Assembly (NCBI GenBank): GCA_029207755.1
Contig: JARCOQ010000004.1
Location: 40,046,305 to 40,110,304, forward strand
DNA length: 64,000 nucleotides
Direction of reading: 5' to 3'
Source of the DNA: Chamaea fasciata
Taxonomy: Eukaryota > Chordata > Aves > Passeriformes > Sylviidae
Made by a program: the position numbers and the translations under genes. The first letter of the stretch is position 1. Each line of letters starts with the position of its first letter. Below are positions 12,901-24,790 of the stretch, piece by piece. The notes beneath the pieces were generated by a model that did not search any database, was not told where the DNA came from, and saw only the letters and a list, made by a program, of their open reading frames with translations.

Positions 12901-13237
12901 ACTCATTCCTTTTACAGATGTTATGTGTAAATCATGTAAAATATTATACCCTCTCTCTTTGACAGCAATGCTGAAAAATTCAAAACAAACAGGTAGTTTT
13001 ACCTGGTCTCATGCTCTTGTCACAGGAAAATATGCTGTGTAAGACAACTGCTGGTCAGTGTTCTGCAAAATATGCTTGTCCACCATGTTGCCTTCTTTTT
13101 TTAAGGCTTGTTCTCTCAACAGATAATGTTTAATTTCTAAATTTTTTCATAAAATTTGTTTTGTGTCATGTTAGCAAAAAAATAACAGCTGAAATTTAAA
13201 ACAATTTAATCTGAATCTTTGCAGCCTAATCTGGTAT

Positions 13238-13981
13238 TGTCTTGGTTTAGATAGACAGGTATCTGCCAGGGAAGATTAGAGTCTCCCCTGGAATTTAAGC
13301 CCCTCCCTCCCCCTTACCAACTTATTATAAATTTGCAATTAAAAGGCTGTCAGGCAAAGATTTTGGGAATAGGTATAGCAGTTCTTTTCTAGGGATATAA
13401 AAAATACGAATGTTGTAATAGAGAAGAATAAGCAAGCAAACAAACAAGAAATCCTAGAAAACGCTGACAGAGTCAGAAATACAACTTGACACCCTGTTGG
13501 TCAGGGTGTTGGAAACAGTCCAAAAGTAAGCCCTTGTCGACTGGCAGATGTGGTCCTGTTGGAAGCAGAGATGGTGCTGTAGAGCCAAAGGTGCAGAGAT
13601 GGGTCCAGTCTTCCTTTGGGAGTCCCATGGGAACACTGGCTGTCTGGTGACACTTGTGGCTCCTTTTTTTCAAGGTGGAAATGCTTTGGCTCCTCCTCCC
13701 TGGGTAGAGCATCTCACAATGGGATTATGTAATGTGTCATGTCATTGATGAGCTTTAATGGCCCATTAACAAAAGATGTCCCCACAGAGGGAATGGAAGA
13801 GTGAGCAGAGATAAGAAACAATGCCCCACTTGGTTTTAACAGCTGACTTGTAATCAGAAAGGCGGTTGTACTCTACCTCCTGGAGTTACAACAGATAAAG
13901 AAAAAACACCTCCCCAAGTGGCCTTCAACAGATGGAATAGAATAATTTTTTTTTTTCTTTTTGGTTACAAAACCCAAGACA
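13238..13981 (-). mobile_element. Solo LTR of a common passerine ERV family
   Basis: The element starts TGTCTTGGTTTAGATAGACA and ends ACAAAACCCAAGACA, so its ends are inverted copies (TGTCTTGG and CCAAGACA). Flanks are GGTAT on the left and GGTAA on the right, a 5-bp duplication with one mismatch. Internal blocks such as GACAGAGTCAGAAATACAAC, GAGCATCTCACAATGGGATT and ATGGCCCATTAACA recur in the LTR at 43444-43983, showing one family. I know this type as frequent in songbirds. Orientation is taken from its relative, whose TATA-like and ATTAAA elements lie on the minus strand. No internal viral region is attached. Confidence 0.85.
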
Positions 13982-16299
13982 GGTAAAACACAGAAAAAAT
14001 GAAGCATTAACCTCTTTACCAGAATTTATGTTTACCAAATAGGATGCACAGTTAGTGACTCACACCCTAGGGAACCATGATGATCTTGCAATTGTATTTC
14101 TTTGGAAATATTCAGGTATTTTTTGAGAAAATAACTACTCATCATGCTCTATTTTTGACCATAAGTAAATTACTTTCTGCTGTTTATTCTATCAGATTTG
14201 AGATACTCTGAAAAACAACACAACATCTCTTATCTGAATTTTGATCAATCACAAAGTACTTAGTGCTAGCCTAAACATAAAACCTGGAAAATTTATAGGC
14301 ACCTGATTTTTAGGGGCATCATAAATAATGAATGATACAACACCACAGAATAGAAATAATCATACTATTTTGTATATAGTAATAAATGAATTTTGATGCT
14401 TAACCAGCTCTAGTAAAAGGGTTACTGCAACTAGCACAAAGAGATCTTCAATTAGCCTTTATGGTTATTACCAAATGTATGTTCATTTCATCTGGCTCTA
14501 AATCAAACCCACAGTTTTGAACATCACTAAATTTGGAAAAGTCCTGTTTAGGCTGTAGATTCTTTTACTGCTAACCATTTCTACCATTTTCAGAATGGTA
14601 GGACTGTAAATATGACAAACAACATAGAATGCAGGACACCAGTCTCTTTTCCAGCTAGCCTCCCGTGTCCATTGGGTTGAATTCCAGACAGATGGCAGAG
14701 GCAATTGGGATGTTGGCCAGTGACCTGCAGCTACATTACCAACTGTTTATGGTTATTTCAGTGGAAAAGGATGCATGAGAAGTAGGTTTGATGATTAGCT
14801 GACAGTCATGTTTTAAAAAAAGGTCTCCAAAAATTCTGCTTGTGACACAGATGCTGAACTGGCAGGGATGGCAGTCCCACTCCTCCTGCTCTGTCATTTA
14901 CAACAGGATATTTTGCTGCCTACTCTTTCTTTAAACCATCTACTGCTCTCCATAAGGAAGGGCTGTTGTCAGCCACAATATCAGTAGACCTTGAACTCAA
15001 CAAATTGGAATAGTCTTCTCTATGCAGTAATGTGAAGTTCCCATTTTGTATCAATGATCTAATCCAAGTCCCTTTTTCAGGTGCACTTTACTTTCAGGAT
15101 AATCTAGTCAAACCATTCTTTGGAAATGTCAAAATTGTTTTTTTTAGGAAAGTGAAACAGACTTTTTCTTTAAATATAATTATGGCATCAGTGTTTAGAG
15201 ATATTTTTAAAGAGAAATGCAATACAGTACTGAAGACTACACAAAAAAATCCAAACAAGCTGACAAAAATCACTTTATCTCTTCCTTCCCCCCAGATTTC
15301 TGAAACGGTTGCATAAAATCACACCTGCAATACCTTATAATGTACTTAATCTAAGACTGTGGACAATTAACTCATGAAGAGACCCACACAGGTATCACTG
15401 TAAGCAATATCATATAATCATCAAGATATTTGTTAATCCTCATGTAATATCAGAGAATTGGTATAAATGAAGACGTAAAATGAAGCAATTCAGTATAAAT
15501 AGTACTTGAGATGGCTAGAACAAACCTGTGGAACAAAAGAAACATCTACTAAAATGCCTAAATCAGATTTATTCCTCTTTGAATTTAAAGTGAGTATGCA
15601 TACGTGTAAGTAATTTTGTTCATTTCCTTGAAAGCCTTGGATTTGAGCACACACAGATTATACAGAGATATCCCAGAATCAGCCTGTCAGCCAAATATGA
15701 CGGTCACAGTACAAACAGGCTTCGGACCGCCTTCCACTAAGGCACCTAACAGGAACAATTGTTTAAATGGAAAATACTTTTCTCTTCTGCAGACTGGAAG
15801 GAAAGGTAAGGGGGTTGCTCAAAACATCGACTGACTAGCAGACTTGGGATTAAAAGGACAAAATTTGACTCTCAAAATCAAAGATCGATCTCTCAGAAAC
15901 TTCCTGCAGAGTCAACAAATATGCCAGTAAATACAAAAATAAAAGTATAAGCTAATAACATTTAAAACCACAACACCTTCCAACAGTAAGGACTCTAGAA
16001 CATAAAGTAATAAAAAAAAATCCAAACAAAGTTTGTGTTTCATGTCTAGAGTCTCTTCTAAAACACAAAAATCAAGGTTAAAAATAAATGGATATACCAA
16101 TAGCATTTTAAATCTCATGTCCTAATAGAGCTCAGCTGCCTTCCTGAAACATCTTGAAAATTCCTTAACCGTACAAAATGATGAGATTGTTTCACTATTT
16201 AAGTTCTAGACACAATTTAAACTTTAAGTTACACATCTTGATTCTGTAAGTGATAAAGGACAGGGGAAAGTACACTCACCATTTCTCTGGGACACTTAC
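13982..16299. other. AT-rich DNA, no recognised gene
   Basis: No gene or repeat was recognised. Lone ORFs such as 15032-15316 (94 codons) carry no visible motif. Confidence 0.5.
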
Positions 16300-16472
16300 C
16301 CCCAGGACAGCCAAGTGCTGCTGTGTGCTCAAACACATCTCCATACACAGCTGGGAGTAAAGCTTGTGGTGCTTCCCCAGGTATCTCCCTGTCCTTAGCT
16401 GTGCTAAAGCAGGGGTGCGGACAGACGCAACCTCTGCTGCACATGTACCCTGGTCAGGCAGAGACAGATCAG
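16300..16472 (-). other. Possible 173-bp exon, gene unknown
   Basis: On the minus strand, a pyrimidine-rich CTGGTCCTCCCTGCAG ends at 16473 and looks like a splice acceptor. A consensus donor, GGGG followed by GTAAGT, starts at 16299. Between them one frame is open for 57 codons, entering with two bases of a split codon and ending on a codon boundary. The block is visibly richer in GC than its surroundings. A second donor-like GTGAGT lies about 20 bp downstream. I do not recognise the peptide. Splice-like motifs and 57-codon open stretches are common by chance, so this is a lead and not an established exon. Confidence 0.2.
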
Positions 16473-18056
16473 CTGCAGGGAGGACCAGTGTGACAGATCA
16501 AGTCAGTTTCTTACTTTTGTCTAGAGCTATTGTCACTGATAAAATCTTGTATGTGTCCAGAATGGAATAAGCTACATGAAGATTTATGAAGTCTCTGAGA
16601 GCATCCTACACTTCTCAGAATGGCTTAAAATAATAACGAGACAACTTCTGTGGACATGCTTTGTAAAAGAAAAGGTCTTAATAATGAAAAAATAATAAAC
16701 ATCATAGAACAAAGAAATCAGTCTTTGAACTAATATAAGAATACAGTGTAGAGAACACTCTGATGCTGGTATGGCAGTCCAAAAAAGCAGCTGAGATCCT
16801 TTGTGCAGTCCCTTTAGTACTTGATGGTCCCAGTGGGCTATTTGGCACCTTGCACAATGAAAATGGCAACAGGCTTTGAAATACACTTCCAAAGCCCAAT
16901 CAGTGCCCCTGTACTGGCACAGAACCAATTACAATGAGAAGGCAATGAAAAATTCTAGTTTAACTTCCTTACATGTAAACTGAAAACTCTTTTCCTTATA
17001 TAGAATAATTTGCTTGGGTGTGCAAATGCTTTACATGTCACACTATCAGTTTTTTGAAAGTATTATTCTACTGTGACCAAGACTTTTTATGTCCAAACCT
17101 TCCTGTGCAGATTAGAAGCAAAATATTAATGGGATAGATGTGAGTAGCACCTTCTGCAGCTTCTGCACAGCTCTGCACAATATCTGCTGACTGAGCCAAG
17201 CCTGGCTCCAGTCTGCAGTGCCTGTGGATGCTGGGTCCCTTGTGTCATGGGCCACGGTGCCATCTCCGAAGGGCAGTTTCAAATCTACCCCATAAATTCT
17301 TGCTAAAAGTGAAACAAAATTTCACTGAGGTCACCACCTAGCAATTTCTTCAGCTTCATATTGTAAGTTTAAGTCAGCACTGATCTTATGGCACATTAAG
17401 TGAAATGACTTGGATGGAAGAAGTTTTGAACTAATTTAAATTTTTTTCCAGAGACATGGAGCAAACCTACCAATCTGAGAAACACCACCTTACACACAGA
17501 GCTAAATTTGTTCCCTCTTTTGAGAGCATACAGATGGTATTACTAAGGCCTGCTTGTGTGGGAATTTTTAAAAGCTATTACTTTATCTTACAGTGCATAA
17601 TTTATCACCACAAGACAGTACAGAGGAAACCTGTTACAGAAAAGTTACAGGAAAAATATCACCTTTTATTTTTTTCTTTCATTTTTCTGTAATAAGGAGG
17701 GGACTTAAATCAAACAAAAGAAGACGGAGGAGCCACCTTGAAAAAAGTCATCATAGGACAATATCTCTTTCCTTCTGCTACCAGTTTCTCCTCGTGGGAA
17801 GAGAGCGTTAAATTGTGTATTTAAGTTTCGGAGGAAATGAGTGTAAAGAACCCAGTGTGCATTTCTATACAACCTTCAGAATTTTTAGATAGATTATATT
17901 AAATTTCACCCAGAGAACAAACTAAAAAGGAAAATTGAAAGTCCTCAACATGGAAGCAGAACATAGATATTAATGTAACCCATGTTAGCCTTCAGCTCAC
18001 TTAAAAAAGTGTAACATTAAACAGCATTGGAGTAGGCTGCATCACTGCAATGAAAC
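16473..18056. other. Spacer with one GC-richer block
   Basis: No gene was recognised. The block at about 17150-17275 is richer in GC (CTTCTGCAGCTTCTGCACAG and following) than its surroundings, but no frame or repeat family could be assigned. The last five bases (GAAAC, 18052-18056) are the left target duplication of the next LTR. Confidence 0.5.
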
Positions 18057-18724
18057 TGTCAGGGTCCGCAAATATATGTGGGGAACCTGATGGTTCGTTT
18101 TAAGGATCTCAAGGCACAAAAGACACAGCAGGGGACAACTCAGTTTGCTCAATCAAAAATACAACTTTATTTAGTGCCCACAAGTGCAATAGAGGGGATT
18201 TGAAGGGTAATAAAGGATAGCGAGAAAAGAGAAAGAGGGGGTGGGTTATAGCTGCCAACAGAGAGACCAAATCCTCGTGGTCCGAAGTCCTCGTGGTCTG
18301 GCCAATAGATCCGTCTTCTTCCGTGGGGTGATCACATAGTCTGTGGTTAACTCCTGGGTCCTCATAGTCCTCTCCGAAGCGACAGGTAGTTGGCCAGACA
18401 GGTGGGGGAAAATCATTACAGTGTGTTCATTTTGAGAACTCAGAACAGGCCAGTCGTCAGCAGGTACAGTGTCAACCAGCACAGGTCAGCAGGTGCAGTC
18501 ACTTCACTGTGACTCGCCCATTGTTTCTGCTCAGGTTCTGATGTTCTGATATGGGTGCTGGGTTTTTCCATCAAACACACCTGCAGGCAGCACTTGGCCA
18601 ACATCCCACCTCAGCCAGGCCAGAACTCCTGTGTTGAGATTTCAGAGTCCCTTTTAGGGGTTTCAGTCTCTGTCCTTGACGATGGTCGGGAGGCAGATGA
18701 GGGATCTTCGGACCGTCTCTTACA
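18057..18724 (-). mobile_element. Solo LTR with perfect 5-bp target duplication
   Basis: This 668-bp element starts TGTCAGGGTCCGCAA and ends GGACCGTCTCTTACA, with TG...CA termini that pair loosely as inverted ends (GGTCCG in both). GAAAC flanks it exactly on both sides (18052-18056 and 18725-18729). On the minus strand a TATA-like CTATAA (18246-18251) lies about 80 bp before AATAAA (complement of 18166-18171), giving minus orientation. I recognise it as an avian ERV LTR but am unsure of the class; a 5-bp duplication fits ERVL/ERV3 best. No internal viral sequence remains. Confidence 0.85.
18166..18171 (-). terminator. LTR polyadenylation signal
   Basis: TTTATT on the plus strand is AATAAA on the minus strand, in the context CACTAAATAAAGTTG. 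It follows a TATA-like CTATAA (18246-18251) by about 80 bp on the same strand, as in a compact avian LTR. Confidence 0.55.
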
Positions 18725-18729
18725 GAAAC

Positions 18730-21700
18730 CTCTAAGTTTACCCTATTAAAAAGGCATCAAGGATCACGATATTCTCTGTATTTTATCATCAAGTTTTATT
18801 CAAAACCCAGTTTCTCTCAGTCTGTTTTGTGGAAAATTGGAGAGAAGTATTGCTTTCCAATTTTACATAGAATTATTTGATAGTTTATATGTTATTATAT
18901 TTTTATAATGAGGCAGAGAAACAAATAATTAGCATCTTGGTGCAAGAACTACTTCACCTCAGTCTTTTTCGGGATGGTTGTAAGACTAATAGCTTTCAGA
19001 TAGAAAGAAAGGGGGAAAAATTAACTTAAGCCTTGGTTGTAGGGTTTTTTGCTTGTTTTGTTGGTGTTTTTTTGTATTTTTATTTCTGAAAATATTTCCA
19101 AGGAGAAGTTTCAAAACTGATACTGGTTTTCAATTGTGCCAACATTTAGAAATATAGATATCATCAACCAATGTACATTTCAAGTAATAATGGATCTAAT
19201 TCCATAGTATATGTATATACTTTTAATATTTCACTGGTAAACCTAACTCTTCTACCGCTACTAAGGAACAAGAAACATCTGTTCTCAGCTACAAATCTCA
19301 TGTCATCAGTAAAATCCCACCTAGAAGACATTACTTGCACATTATTACAAAAGTCATAGTCACATGCATAAAAACATTGTGTCCTGCAGAACAGCCACCA
19401 TGACACCTGAAACTTCTCTAAAATAGGGCACTACGCCAAAGTACAGCACATGTCTTTACACACGTATGCGTTCAAGACAGCAAATCCTACATGGAAGGAT
19501 TCATCTTCAGACACCATGGAATACCAGAAGAAGGTGAACTTGGCTGCCAGTATAAAAGGCTGTGCCTGGTCAACAGCCACTCCAGCATTTCAGTGCTGTT
19601 TGATATTACGGTTTTTTAATACTGTCTCTTTGCATAACACAGGTTACAATAATACCTATATTTGACTTCCATGTTGAGGACACTCAGTTTCCCTTTTTAG
19701 TTTGTTCCCTAAGTGAATTTATCCATAACTTAGGAAGATTGTCTGAAAATGGACTTCAGTTTCTTTACATTATTTTCTTCCAAAAATTAAATAGAAGGGA
19801 ACAAAAATCAAGTATTCATATTTGAGGTAGTTCCTCAAATTATATTTCCTCAAGAAAAAGGGAACAAAATAGTTTTTGTCTAGTGGGAAGGAAAAAACCA
19901 CAGATAATATATTACAAAGCCTTACTTATTGAATTATTGTCTTGTCACATGACAAAATATATCTGAGTAATTTTTATCTCAATCACTGATTAGCTTGGGG
20001 AATGCATTGGAAAAATGGTTCTGTGATATTTGCCTTGTGTGAAATTTTAAAATGGGTTAAGTATAAAGCTATATTTAGAGTGGTATTACTATGGGTGTAG
20101 AACAACTCAGCTTAATTGAGAGAAAAGACTGAGGCTGGATATTACAGAAAGCTTTATAACTGTAAGGGTAATTAATGCCACAAAATATTATCTAATGCAG
20201 CTGTGAAAAAACACATTTAATGTTTTCAGAAACAGATTAGGCAAGAACCTGCACATGTGTATCTAATCCTATCTCAGAGCACAGATGCAAGCTATATGAC
20301 CTCCTGAAGTTCTCTTCTGTCTTACATTTCTGGGCCTTACAGTTGCTGAAAACCAGAAACATTCATAGGCCAACAGAGGATTACTGTTTGTAATACCTCT
20401 GTACAATTGTTTTCCCTTGGGTCTGTTTCTACATAGCAGGGAACGAGTGAAAATATTTCCCTTTGCTGCATTTTAATTTGTAGAAATTGTGACTGAAATT
20501 CAGGAAAACTACACTTGTCTTGCCCTACTGAAAAGAATTTTTCTCTTCTAATTCTAACAGTGATATTAGTGCATGACTGCTAAATTACCAGAAGATTGCA
20601 GAAATATATTCTAGTGTCTATGATCTGGATACATCTGTGTCACATTTTAAATTACATGTATCTTCAGCTATGGCAATTAGATTTGTGTCTGGTTGACTAC
20701 TTCTGAAGAAGTTTCCGATGTAGCAGTCATAGAAGTCTTCAATATTGGAATGGGCTGTCTCTGGAAACTATTTATCCTAGAAACATCATTCATAGTTGAG
20801 AATACATCTTCTGTGTTCCATATGAATACATAAAGTACTACACAATAACTCAAGGAGACTGCAAATGCAGTCTTTAGCCAGAATAAATATGTTTAAAAAT
20901 GCTACAAATACAATATTTTAAACTCATAACTCCACTGTATTTTGATAAATGAGACAATGGGGAAGCTGCTTCTTTCATCCCATATCCATTTTCCCAGTGC
21001 TGTGCATTTGTGAAGGATCCCTATAGATTTTGAAGTCAGTATGAGGAAGGAAAGTATCAGCATTCAAATTTTTAGAGAAATGGCAAGGTAGCAGGTCTAA
21101 GTTAATAAATTCAAAGTATCTGAAGCTTGTTGGAACTCATGCATCTGCAGTAACTCAACTAATTTCATGTGGACTGGCCATCAGTTTAGCACTGGCAAAG
21201 TATTTGTGACCTGTCCCTGCTGTGAACTTCCCCACGACGGTGCTATGTGGCAGATGTGTCTCTATTTCTAATCAAAGCAGAATGACAGCTAAAAGCACAT
21301 GCTCCTGCAACATGGAAATTACAGGGTGACACCCATTCGCTGTTTAGTCTGTTGTAAATTATTTATTAAATATTAATAAATGGCAGTAGGTGCCTGAATT
21401 TATTTTCCCTTTCTCCTATTCAAGGTTGTAAGAAGTTAAATCCACAAAAGGATTGTGCCATAAATGTAGGAGTTTTTAGCTTCTAGGGCTTTCACACCCA
21501 TTCCAAAATACATGTTGTGCATTTTGATGCCTACAGTTCCTTAACAATGTGTAGGTAGTGCTACACACCCAAGAAGAGAGTTTGCCACTAGCCATTAGGG
21601 ATTGCCATCAGGAGGGCTGGTCCTTAAATACTGCTTCCATTGGTGGTTTGTGCCTTGAACTGAAGGACAAGGGAGAAGTTCCTCTGCTCATAAGGCACAA

Positions 21701-23799
21701 TTCTCTACCTTTCTTTAACACCTTCTTTTGCTTTTATAACCCAAGGAGTATTTCTCAGAGACAGCTATTGGTAGATGGAAGTGAGGCTGCCCCTCTGATA
21801 GTTTTCTTGCAGACAATCCCTTTGCTATCTTTCTCATACAAGCCTTGCTTCTGTAACAGATATTTAGTCAGAAGATTTGTATCTTCTCTCTCTTCAGCTG
21901 AACAGTTTCAGAATCTTTTCCATAGAACTCCTAGCCAGCCCAGACTGCCAGTGTTCTTTCTCTGGATGAACTGATAAACTTTAATTGTGTGGTGAGTATG
22001 ACCTTGGAGTGGGGGGGTTGTCACTGGAAAGGGTTGGAAAGAGACTGGGACTCCTTGTCCAGCCTTGCTGCTGGAAGATTTCTGTCAACTGCCTAAGATA
22101 TACTTTATCTGTGTTTTCTTTTCCTCCCTGCTGCAATAGGAGATGAACACAGTCCTGTGATGGATCAACTACAGCATGTCATGGCACTGAGCAACCTCAA
22201 CAAGCCTCATCAAGTAGGTTGTTATGAATTCTCGTCAGCTGTCAATATATATCATCATCACAAATCAATTAGACTTGGACAGTGCTTCAAGTTAACAGCC
22301 AGCAACTCATCATGAGCATTTTTTTAACTTCAAAAGATTGGCATACCACAGACAAAAATTTTAAATTAAAAAGGTCATAGCCAGACAATCTGGTGTATGG
22401 TATGATCAATGTTAGCACCGTTCTTGTAACCATCAAATGTTCCCTCCTAGAGCCACTACACATGCCAAAGCTGAGAGCTCCTAACACTGTTGAGAGGGAG
22501 ATATTAATGTCCCTGATTTAATCACTCATTGCTTTCTTCATCAAATGCCTCAACTCTGCTAGTCTTTCCAACTTAACTTTGTTTTAGTCAATGAAAAATT
22601 AAACACGTTTAGAAAGATCAAGCATCTTTCTTCACCTGTAATACCTCGCTCCAAGTGAAAAGGCAGACATACATCAGTGGTCATTCAGAGCAACACTTGA
22701 TTCAAACATAAGTCCTTTCTCTGCATGTACCATGGAAGCAGCAATTAGAAGGAGAAGGGAGAAAGGATTGATGAAAATTTGGTGTTAATTAAGGGATTCT
22801 CAGAGGAATATGTCACCAAGCCAAAGAAATTTTAGGCCAACTCTGTGGTTGTGGAAACTCAATAAAGATCTCTAGAAGTCAGAAACACAATATTAATTGA
22901 TACCAGTTGATTAGATGCCTCATGAAGTTAAAGAAAATATCCCTAGCAACCATAACCTTAAAATCACTGAGTCCAAAATAAGCCTTACAGTTGTAGATGT
23001 GTGAGGGTAAATTTCAAGTGTGGAGCAATTACCCGAGAAGTGAGCCGTAGAGAGAACATCTGCATTAGCTCTGTCAGTGTTGAGGACTGAAACGAGCAAA
23101 GCAGGGAACAAATGCACCTCATCACCATTCATCCCCAGGTGAAAACTAGCACCAGTAGGTTGGAATGTCATGTCTTTCAGATTGTCACCGCGAAAGCAGG
23201 GCAAGGTTCAGTAAAGTGGATGAGGAAGATGGGATGAAGGAAATTCCACACTCATGAGAATATCTGCTTGATAAAGTCATCTGACTGCACCAAAAGGAAA
23301 CGCAAATAAAAATTAAAAAACAAAACAAAGCAAACAAAAACCAGATTAAAAAAAAAAAACTTAATGAGAATGTTTACCTGAGAAAATAATTGGTACTCAA
23401 CTGATTCTTCTAAGTGAAGTAGATGGAGGGCAATGAGGGATGCAAATGAGAATAAAATGCATCAGGAGTGAAAAACATTTCATACATCTTTATATACATC
23501 CTAGCCAATTTCAGTTTTCCATCAAAAATAATTTAAGGTCTGCACAACTCAGAGCAGCACAGTTTCTTTCAGAGGTCTGAGGGTATTCAGGGTACTTTTT
23601 TATGGAAGAAGAAACAGTCACTCAGCTCTCCATGTGAGTTAAATAGCATAAGGCAATGACAACACTTTTGGGTATAATGTATAATGAAAACCTTTCAGGC
23701 GTAAGGATAGGAATTTTGGATTGTATCCTTCACAACATTCAGCTTTAATATGGCAGAAGTGACCTTTTTTCTACATTTAAGATATACTGATAATGAAAC
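18730..23799. other. AT-rich DNA with one splice-flanked block
   Basis: No gene or transposon was recognised. The 138-codon plus ORF at 21558-21974 is the longest non-repeat ORF here but shows no motif and is compatible with chance. Within and beyond it, 21898-21991 is preceded by a strong acceptor (TATCTTCTCTCTCTTCAG) and followed by a strong donor (GTGTG then GTGAGTATG). All three frames contain stops, so if it is an exon it is non-coding. A/C-rich low-complexity DNA lies at about 23305-23361. Confidence 0.45.
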
Positions 23800-24250
23800 T
23801 GACATCACAGAAGCTGATGCCTTGGAGAGGCTACGTAGAACAGAGGCTAGACAAGATTAAGAGTATAAAGATAGGTATTTAATAAAGGCCTTTAACAGAT
23901 ACACCTTGGGCACTCAGAAACCTCCGAGGGGGGCTATACCCAAGATGGATGATGGTCACAAGTTTCTCAGACAATTATAAGTTTGGTCCATTTACATATC
24001 AGGGGTTAATCCTCCAAGTACAGCTTTGGGTAATGAAGTCATATATCTCCAGTCTGCTCCCCCCAAACTCACTTTTTATTATACTTTTCAGGGCCTCAGG
24101 CAATAAAGTGTCCTTGGATTTCAGGCCTAGAGGGATTGTTTTGTCTGACCAAAATGTGAAGACAGTTAACTAACACTTTATATGGAGTTTGGAGTTCTAC
24201 ACTAATGCAGTACAGGATTTAAAATAAAGAAGCTAAAATCCCAAGGCATC
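23800..24250 (-). mobile_element. Degraded LTR of a passerine ERV family
   Basis: The order of blocks GATGCCTTGGAGAGGC, AGAACAGAGGCTAGAC, AAAGATAGGTATTTAATAAA, TACACCTTGGGCACT, TTTGGTCCATTTACATAT and GTTAACTAACACTTT matches my memory of a common passerine LTR. On the minus strand a TATA-like element (complement of TTTTTATTATAC near 24080) precedes an ATTAAA signal (near 23876), which suggests minus orientation. Both ends are approximate because no clear TG...CA pair with a target duplication was found. The copy is therefore old or truncated. ORF 23949-24173 lies inside it and is spurious. Confidence 0.7.
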
Positions 24251-24384
24251 AAAGTATCAAGAAAACACAGCTATATCTGTTTTATACCTATATATCTAAC
24301 AGCTTTCTCTTAGTGAAATGCTGGATCATGGAAGAAATCAGAGCTGTCAAGGCAAAAATAATATGATTGCAGAGGCAGCCTAGC

Positions 24385-24527
24385 ACTCAAGGTCAGGCTG
24401 GATGGAACTCTGAGCAATCACATCTACTTGAAGACATCTCTGCTTATTGCAGGATTGGACAGGGGGTTGGACTGTAAGGCCTTTAAAGGTCCCTTCTGAC
24501 CCAAACTACTCTGTGACTCCGTGACTC
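24385..24527 (+). mobile_element. CR1 LINE 3' fragment
   Basis: The sequence runs from GGTCAGGCTGGATGGAACTC through GGGGGTTGGACTGTAAGGCC and GGTCCCTTCTGACCCAAACT to CTGTGACTCCGTGACTC. This is the avian CR1 3' untranslated end in sense orientation with a diverged terminal 8-bp repeat. About 140 bp remain, the usual strong 5' truncation. Confidence 0.85.
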
Positions 24528-24720
24528 AGGGAAATGTCAGGCTGCAGCAAGACACCTGCCTGTGCTCTGCATCCCGGTTAGGCTCAGCCAGAACTGACTG
24601 CCACTTCAGTGTATGACACATGGTTGTGTTCTGTTTAATTACCAATTTCAGAGTATGTCTGTACCTTTCCTTCACTATATCAGAAAAAACCTGTGAAAAG
24701 ACATGGAATATTTATGATTG

Positions 24721-24790
24721 ATACATATATTTATTTATATATATATATACATATGATACCTATGTATATATATATATATATATATATATG
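24721..24790. repeat. AT/TA microsatellite
   Basis: Interrupted TA dinucleotide repeats span this segment, with an uninterrupted run at about 24764-24789. They continue into a CACACA/TGTGTG-rich stretch to about 24820. The short ORFs on both strands made of Tyr and Ile repeats come from this repeat. Confidence 0.9.

Larger units (their letters stand above)
8741..13237. other. AT-rich DNA, no recognised gene
   Basis: Apart from a 21-bp tandem duplication at 8859-8900 and a possible LTR scrap near 9.8 kb, I recognise nothing. 9900-10100 is pyrimidine-rich on the plus strand. 9260-9310 holds short TTTTATACTGTTT-like repeats. The 112-codon plus ORF at 12284-12622 (basic, Tyr-rich) has no recognisable motif and is of a length expected by chance in this much sequence. 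Confidence 0.5.

Noticed and set aside
16584..16928. 114-codon minus ORF
   Set aside because: No motif, a length expected by chance, and an overlapping 65-codon ORF in another frame on the same strand.
21558..21974. 138-codon plus ORF
   Set aside because: No recognisable domain. My estimate of stop frequency predicts about half a dozen ORFs of 110 codons or more by chance in six frames, which is close to the number seen outside repeats.
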